Shown here in pieces: positions 57,130-64,000 of a DNA stretch of 64,000 nucleotides. The stretch covers positions 64,546,809-64,610,808 of the forward strand of contig CM067370.1 in the NCBI GenBank assembly GCA_034401795.1, read 5' to 3'. Below the pieces are notes generated by a model that was not told the origin of the DNA, ran no database searches, and saw nothing but the letters and a program-made list of their open reading frames with translations. The translations under genes and the position numbers were made by a program. Source of the DNA: Chaetoderma sp. LZ-2023a (Eukaryota; Mollusca; Caudofoveata; Chaetodermatida; Chaetodermatidae). How positions within the stretch are numbered: position 1 is the first letter of the stretch; the number at the start of each line of letters is the position of its first letter.

Positions 57130-57480
57130 CTTTCTCTCAGTCAATTAGACTGCACTCATCGCTAGAGTGCCAATCGATAATTTAGGCCTATCTATCAGTA
57201 CAGCACTAATGAATAATTGTGCATCAGTCACTCAGCCAATCAGATTGCACGTTCATCACCACAGGTGCAATCGATAATTTATAGATGGCTAATGCTCAGC
57301 CATTCAGATTGCACATCATTGCTACAGGGGTAATCAATATTTTGATTGACAAGGTACCTTTAATTTATACCCTCTATCACAACAGCCCTAGTCAATAATT
57401 CTGCATCTATCGCACATCCAATCAGATTATGTGTCCATCGCTACAGTGGTAATCGATAATATGATATTTTGATTGACAGG
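57130..57480. repeat. Degenerate tandem repeat
   Basis: Four diverged units share the words CCAATCAGATTGCAC, ATCGCTACAG and AATCGATAAT; spacing varies from about 65 to 120 bases. Some units end with ATTTTGATTGACAGG, a phrase also found singly near 56240 and 56270. Probably a decayed minisatellite. Confidence 0.65.
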
Positions 57481-57481
57481 T

Positions 57482-60473
57482 GAGGCTGATAAAAATATCA
57501 ATCGTCGTAGGAATAGTTTCGTACCCATCTAGTGTGCCTGTCCCCTAATTACTTGATTGAAATATGACTTGTGACGGGACACTGACACTATGATCTGTTT
57601 GAATAGTTGACAGCAATCCAGTCTGATGTTCATGTCATGGACCGGGACCAAGTCTCCAAACCTACAAATGACTGTGTCTATTGCGATAATAAAAACTATC
57701 TGCCATCCCATGCCATGTCTTCTCTCTTAGAAGTCCATTGTGGTTCGGTAGGATAAGTCTAGAAAATGTAAGCAGACACATAACAAAAATTGGGAAATAT
57801 ATATGTAAACCAATATAATTAAGAAAGGTCCTGCAAACACAACATCAATATATTACAGGATTGTGTCATCGATTCAATCTATCTTCACTAGAAAGAAGAA
57901 GGTGGTGGGACTGCAGGTTAAGACAGTGGCAAGCTAATCCCCAAATAGATAGATAGATAGTGCATTTGCATTGCACTTAACTCCATGCGATTCCATGCTC
58001 TAAGCCCTGTTCATTTGACAGTCTAAGCCTGACAGCCACATGCAGCGCACAGAGAGCTATGCCATCTCAGGTACCTATTTACATCTAAGTCGGCTGGAGC
58101 AATGCAGACTTATGTGACTTGCTCAAGGACACAGTGCGGTGGATTAGCAGGGAAGCAAACTTGCGAACCTAGATTTACGAGCTCAAACCCTTCAGTCAAA
58201 CACTGTATTATAATAGGCTCCAATGCATATGTCGAATTCTGGAAGTTATATATTATCAACCATTTTTTGCCCACTTCGTACTTGTTGAGTTTAGCTTCTG
58301 GTAGCATGATACTGCCCTGGTTGTTAGGTTGTGACAGTATCCGTTTTCAAAGAAGAAAATGTGCAATATTATTAAATTGAATAAAGTAAGTAAATAATGA
58401 CAAAATGTGATATCAAATTGGATTTGAAAGGCGATATATGTATACCGGTTTGAAGTTCTGACTTGTGACACAAGTCATAATAACCACAAACCAGGAATAT
58501 AGGTTGAAAACACACTTCCTCATTTCTGATAAAAGGCCAAGCAGTTAGATAGTCTAATCATGACTGTATTTTGGTCCATATATCATACCACTGACATTCA
58601 GATTAGTTGAGTGGTACACGTGAAGTATCGTTGAAACATATATTTAAATTGTATCATATGTGTACACTCTTTTGTGAGATATTTAACACCAGACTTTGCC
58701 AACAAACCATTTTCTTTCATGGTACAAGATTAATTTTTGATTATGAAGAAAAAACAACTGTACCCGAACCTGACAGAAATAGTCAGAGAGCATTACGAGG
58801 CTCACAGATCTGCAAATCCCACTTGCTGTCATCTTCATAGAGAGCGCGTGTGTATGATACTGGAATTAATGTAGCTAATCCATACAGGAGGACATAATTG
58901 TCAATGAAGTGGTAGTGTTATCCAAATATAACATCAACGCCAACAATTCCTTTGCATCGATGGTTATTTTGTTTTAATTTGCTGCAATGTGGTGAGCATT
59001 AATTCTCAAGATTGTGTACCCATATTTTACGATGCTAAAACAAAAACCAAAGAAGTGTAGATGATCATACCATATTTGTGCCACTACTTAAACACGAGAT
59101 AGTAATGATGCATATTCTGTCATATGCACATCATCACAAGCTCATATGTGATACCTGATCAGTGTGCATAACGTAGGATTAATTAAAAGGGGAAGATTAT
59201 TAAGACTGGCAGGACACACGCAACACGTATTGTGCGATTGCATAACATACAACCATGTCAGAGACTAGACCACGAGGCTGACAAAGAAGGTACATAAAAA
59301 ATGGAGTTGCAATCCTTGTCAAAAACCTCATGCAGCAATACATGGGTTAAACCATGTAATCAAAGCTCTATCCAATTAATACTTAACAAATGTTGACAGA
59401 ACGATATCTCTCACATAGGCAGATTGTACAACATCCTCGTTATTGTTGATTCTAACAGTCAATCATAGTCTCTGTGTTATATAGAAACTGACAAGTGATG
59501 CGACAATGTGAATAAATTGATAAATGTCAGTGATCTCCTTTCAAATTACCATACTGCTCTTCCAATGCTCTATTCACGAAGATAGCATGCCACTACAAGA
59601 AGGCATATTTAATATTCATTTGCTACTTATGACATTTCCAAGAATACAGCCCAATCTGTATACTCCGTTTGTTATAAATCAACTTAGATAGAGCAGCCAT
59701 AGGCTAACAATGATATCCATAGATAGGTTCTTCACAGAAAATCAAATCTGTCTTGAGAGGAGGAAATGGATAGGTCAATTGAAATCAGGTTTCCATGGTG
59801 ACTGTTTAGTCACTACAAACAGTAATACAATTTGGGCATTGTCTTGTCTCTCCTGTGTGTTAGCCCATGTACAGCGGTTGCCCCTAGATTGTTTCTCCCT
59901 ACACGGTTACTCAAATACACCAATGTGCCCGTTGCATGAATATTATTCGTTCAGCTTTACGCTGCTGTCGACGTAGTAGCAACATTTATGATCTTGTCCT
60001 GTCTTCGTGTATATATACCAAATGTCTATTTTTAGACTTTAGTACTCTTTAATCAAACCAAGGCCGATTTTCAGAACAGGAATTGTCTGGGCTTTCAGAA
60101 TCGGTAAACATGATTCAAAATCGTTCAATGTGTTCATTACGCGCAACAATATTTGACTATTATAAGTTCCTGTACATAATCGACCGCGTGCTAATGACGT
60201 CACAAGCTGAAGGTAGTGGCCAATACATTTTTGATTGGCTAATTATGGCTCAGTTAGACCTCACACCCTTAGCTTCAAATCCTTCATAAGTCGGAGCCCT
60301 TCTTCAGTTGAGACTTTCTGGGTGTGTATAGGGAAATGAGAATGTCATATTGATTTCGATTCATGGTCTTTATGCGATACTACCCTGCGCATGGATCTTT
60401 TCAGAAACTTCCTATTTCATAGGCAAAATTATAACTGAATCGATTAGCTGAAACCAATGGGAAATCAAATTAC
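57482..60473. other. Stretch with no gene seen
   Basis: AT-rich. 57930-58330 has phrases reminiscent of the tail of a common dispersed repeat (TTGCTCAAGGACACAG), but I could not establish it. Short plus-strand frames at 58607-58840, 59710-59976 and 60083-60289 have no recognisable domain. Confidence 0.45.
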
Positions 60474-60790
60474 CTCCAGCCGTTTCTGCAAAAAGCATTG
60501 TGGTGGCACATTAACTTTTACAATGTCCATCTCGGGCCTTGAAGCAACAGCCAAGCCCCAAAATGTATCCGCTGCCTGTTTACCTTTTGACTTGTGAGCA
60601 GCCTTTCGACCACCATCTTCTCGAATCTCTGTGATGTCCTACCCCTTGTGTGATTGACTTCATCGCCATAACTTACCAGAGCCTGTGCAAAATCATCGAA
60701 CTGTAAAAAAACTTATGAATTCCTCAATTTGAGCTTTGTAGGAAGATCACTGTCAGTCTGAGAAGCTGCGTCTGCTTTCATACTCCTTAG
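60474..60790 (-). pseudogene. Coding-like patch of unknown function
   Basis: On the minus strand, 60638-60474 is open for 55 codons and reads DITEIREDGGRK, then KQAADTFWGLAVASRPEMD, then VNVPPQCFLQKRLE, followed by GAG|GTAATT, a fair splice donor. To the right, MKADAASQTDSDLPTKLKL (about 60785-60730) and FDDFAQALVSYGDEV (about 60695-60655) are also coding-like, in different frames. The composition is unlike the shadow frames around it. It may be a host exon, a host pseudogene or part of a mobile element. I do not recognise the family. Confidence 0.35.
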
Positions 60791-63700
60791 AATTAGTGAA
60801 TTCTTCAAAATTACTTCGCAACATTGTTCTACCTATCAAAGCTTTCTTTAGACATTTGACTGATCGACTTCGAGATGGACTATCATATTAACTATTCTAC
60901 TAACCTCCGCAACTTAAATTATTCAATCATTGTAATTATTGTTATTGCCTTTTAGTTGTTCATGCCATCTCACTGCCATGTCATATAAGCGAATTTAAAG
61001 CCCTTATATCCGGTCTAGTATATTATTAGTTTTGCTAGACATTTTCCGTGGAAGTCTTTGAGAGCAGATGACTCCGTTGCTTAATGAAACATTACTATTG
61101 CATAAATTACTTGAGAGTTGCTCTCATCCGCTCCCCGCTAGTCTCTGGACTATTACTTCGTCTGTTCTATATTGAAGCTAGGTCCTTTCCATGGTAGTTG
61201 TTATCCTCTTTGGGAGCTGCGTGTGCCAACACAGGAATTACATCTCCTGTGGTGCACACATCAGCTTTGTGCTATTTGTCATTTATAATATCACACTACT
61301 GTATTAGGAAATAGCTGCCAATGTAAACTTAAATTTTAGGCAGAATGATTTAGCATCAAAACATAAACCTTGGCTAACCTCATGTAAACTGATAGATCCC
61401 TAGGTAGCAGGGTATTGTCTCTGCTACCGACTGGTACGACCAATAGGCACCATGAGGCATTCAAATCTAGTATTGCAGAATAGTTGTCCTGCCCCCACAC
61501 CCCACTATGACTTATTTACCTCCAGACATTCTCAGCTTACCTACGGGTCAGCCATAAAATACATATTTTTGTTTTCCACACTGTTCTTTGTTGTGTTGTT
61601 ACGTTCTTGGTATTCTAAGCTGATTCATCTGTCTCCGTTAATGATTTTGTGTGCTTCAGGAATGTTTCCACCTACCTTTCCATGGTGTACCTCTGTACTA
61701 ATCTGTCAGAATAGGCTATTGATACCAGAGGTGACAATACGTATACCAGCATGTTCACAATTTTCCGATGGGACTCTCCTGGATAGACATCTGCGGATGG
61801 GCGTTTGGCCCAGTTGGAGAATAACACATTTCTTTTCTGGATTAACAGTACACTAAACTGATAGGGATTTGTAAATCTCGAGCCACTACTAAACATGTGA
61901 CGTTTCTTCCACAACAAAAGTGGTATAAATCTATCCTTCTTGGATGAGATATCGCTCTGTAGTGTTTATGCACCACATATTAATATATCACAACATAGTA
62001 CATAATTGAGACGTATCTTTGGCTTCGGACGCAGCTTTGGAAGCACGTCCACTCAGTAGGCCATTCAGATTTCGGCTGCTTTTGTAGGCTAGAGAGGTGC
62101 GTGAAGACGTCACTCGGCAATCGTTGGGAATGTATGTTTGTGTGCCGATGATGCAGTATGGCCCACACCACACTCTTTCCCGTTCTATCTTTTGCTTTAC
62201 CACATTTTAATTGTCAGATTATGTACTAACTCAAGGTTGTGAGTGAAAGAGAGCAGATGGTAATAGATCTAAACTGTGAGGACCAGTATACTCAAGCCAC
62301 AAGAGTATCACACACTAGAAGTGTTAGTATCCGAGATACCAGGAAAAGGAGCTCGAGGACTAGTGTAGGCAACTTGCCAGAGTGCTGTGCATGCTGAGTA
62401 GGAACATGTTACTGTACAACAGATGCGTATTTACATTGACTATCATGACTACATACAAGGATAATACATCTAGCTAAGCATGACAACAACAAGTACATCA
62501 TAACAGAACCAATTAAATCATGATCAGACCTGAATCAAATACAAATAACAATGGCGCATGTGATCCTATGAAAATGAACTTCTAAAAACAGGTCATTGGA
62601 AATAATAGCTGTAACATACATGACATATGGGTGCCATCGGATCAATCAAACATTGCCGCGCAGTCTTCATATGTATGTGATGATTACACTATGCTAGTCA
62701 TGGTCAAAAGAGATGATGAATCACGATTTTGCACTGATGTTTAATAGTCAAACTCTGAAGATATGATTTCATCTGTCCATCCAAGCATTGCCACGCAGAT
62801 CACATATATTCAGGTATAATTTCATATGGTCCGGAATGTGAAATATTTACTATTGAAAATTTAGGATGTGACAATCTGAACAACAACAGTGTTAGCTGTA
62901 AATATCAGCAAACTACTATCAGGTACATGCATTTATTATCTGTATATGACTGATATAAGTGTAATATAAGTTCTCCATCTGGCCAGTTTATTCAAGCCTC
63001 TTGGAGGATATGATAACACCATGACCAATTGAGTACGTGAGTATATGTAATGAAACCAGGTGCTGAGCATGATTTCAGTTATTTTTGTGCCTTGCTATTT
63101 TAGTAACTTGTTCTATTCAGAACTGGAATTATTTACATGGATGATATCTGAGTTGTAAGAAGGCCTCTTAACTAAGATTATTGAAACAAAGTTACTGAAA
63201 GGAATACTCCCAGGGCCAGAATAATCAAGCCTCAGAAAAAGTGTTAAGCGACCAATAACAAATAAGGATGATTTAATCGAATAGCATTTGTGAGAGTTTG
63301 TACAAAATGAGAAACGATTGAATCAATCAATACAGACACATGATCATGAGAATTACTACGGGCCAGTGTGACCTTGCCACCGAGGATATTAATTCTCAGG
63401 CCTAGATACCAAGTAGGGATGGGATGATGGTTAATTCAGAAAGTATGCATTATGCAAATTCCATCATTGCTCCTCAGCAAAGGGACAGGTATGCATCATC
63501 CTCAAGGGACTGTGTGACCAAACACCCGGAGGTAGATGCAACCATGAGAAGGAATAACTACAGATCGGATCAGTGGAAGCAACAACTAGCCAGTGTATCT
63601 TAGCCGGGCGAGCCTACTAGGAAGGACTTTGGATTTAAGTGATCAAAATATAGAACAACCTGTCCTTCTGAGTATCAGAGGAAGCCATTAAGAACGGGTG

Positions 63701-64000
63701 CTATTAGAATACACCACACATTTTAAATAAACAATTGTGATGAATCGCCAAGGACCAGTTTATTGTAGCCTCATGGAGACACATCCGCATTGCCTCATAG
63801 TCATAGATTGCGTGTGGCCAAGAAGACATAGTTTACTGAGTGCAAGGTATAGGCGACGTGTACATGTATTTACAAAGAACGATTTCCATCAAGCAAATCT
63901 GTTGAATCAGATGAGTGGCTTCCAAGGGCCAGAGGAGCCAAGAAACTTAGAGGAGAACATCATACGCACAATTACCAATAGTATGCCAACATTAACCAGG
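60791..64000. other. Right flank with no gene seen
   Basis: Mostly AT-rich, unstructured sequence. Frames at 61452-61856 (+) and 61917-61672 (-) overlap on opposite strands and neither has motifs. A short phrase (CATTGCCRCGCAG) repeats near 62651 and 62787. Confidence 0.45.

Noticed and set aside
57930-58330. SINE or LINE tail
   Set aside because: Phrases resemble a common dispersed-repeat tail, but I could not find boundaries, promoter boxes or a second copy in the window.
61452-61856. 134-codon plus-strand frame with a hydrophobic segment
   Set aside because: No recognisable motif, no splice context, and an overlapping opposite-strand frame of similar quality.

Overview
The window reads as animal nuclear DNA, most likely from a marine invertebrate. 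It has a split secreted-protein gene with GT-AG introns, old LTR retrotransposons, a Penelope-like retroelement, a Polinton/Maverick relic, fold-back MITEs and many micro- and minisatellites. There is no bacterial gene organisation. I cannot fix the phylum from the sequence. Almost everything outside one host gene is decayed mobile DNA.

Layout. 1-904: no gene. 905-16757: element A, a giant (about 15.9 kb) Ty3/gypsy-type retrotransposon on the + strand, with a 3.7-kb LTR, a primer-binding site, gag, broken pol, a tail ORF, then a second CRE+TATA promoter followed by a zinc-finger accessory ORF and a Pro/Ser/Thr-rich ORF, ending in a half LTR. 16758-17798: spacer with a tetranucleotide array. 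17799-20741 (-): Penelope-like element relic with an SGNH-like upstream ORF. 21263-24902 (-): host gene for a secreted protein with one von Willebrand A domain; exon 1 (signal peptide) and exon 2 are joined in phase, and further exons are not seen. A TATA-rich minisatellite lies just upstream of it. 25330-29218: intergenic, with a fold-back repeat and short tandem repeats.

29219-51954: element C, a second Ty3 family member on the - strand, split by element B (31445-42320, + strand), a 5'-truncated relative of A that still has its downstream accessory genes, polypurine tract and complete 3.7-kb 3' LTR. 51955-54503: nothing recognised. 54504-57021: Polinton relic (small basic protein, integrase, adenain-like protease). 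57022-64000: mostly empty, with a decayed tandem array and one unexplained coding-like patch on the - strand near 60.5-60.8 kb.

How the parts work together. A, B and C are variants of one retroelement plan. A CRE-TATA promoter in the LTR would make the gag-pol RNA. In A and B a second CRE-TATA promoter, 3.5-4 kb downstream of pol, precedes an ORF with an unusual two-finger zinc domain and a Thr/Pro-rich tail. This downstream cassette, its promoter, and a set of U5 stem-loops with compensatory changes are the most interesting signals here. No copy is intact: A lacks the protease active-site region, B lacks everything before RNase H, and C lacks the N-terminal half of integrase.
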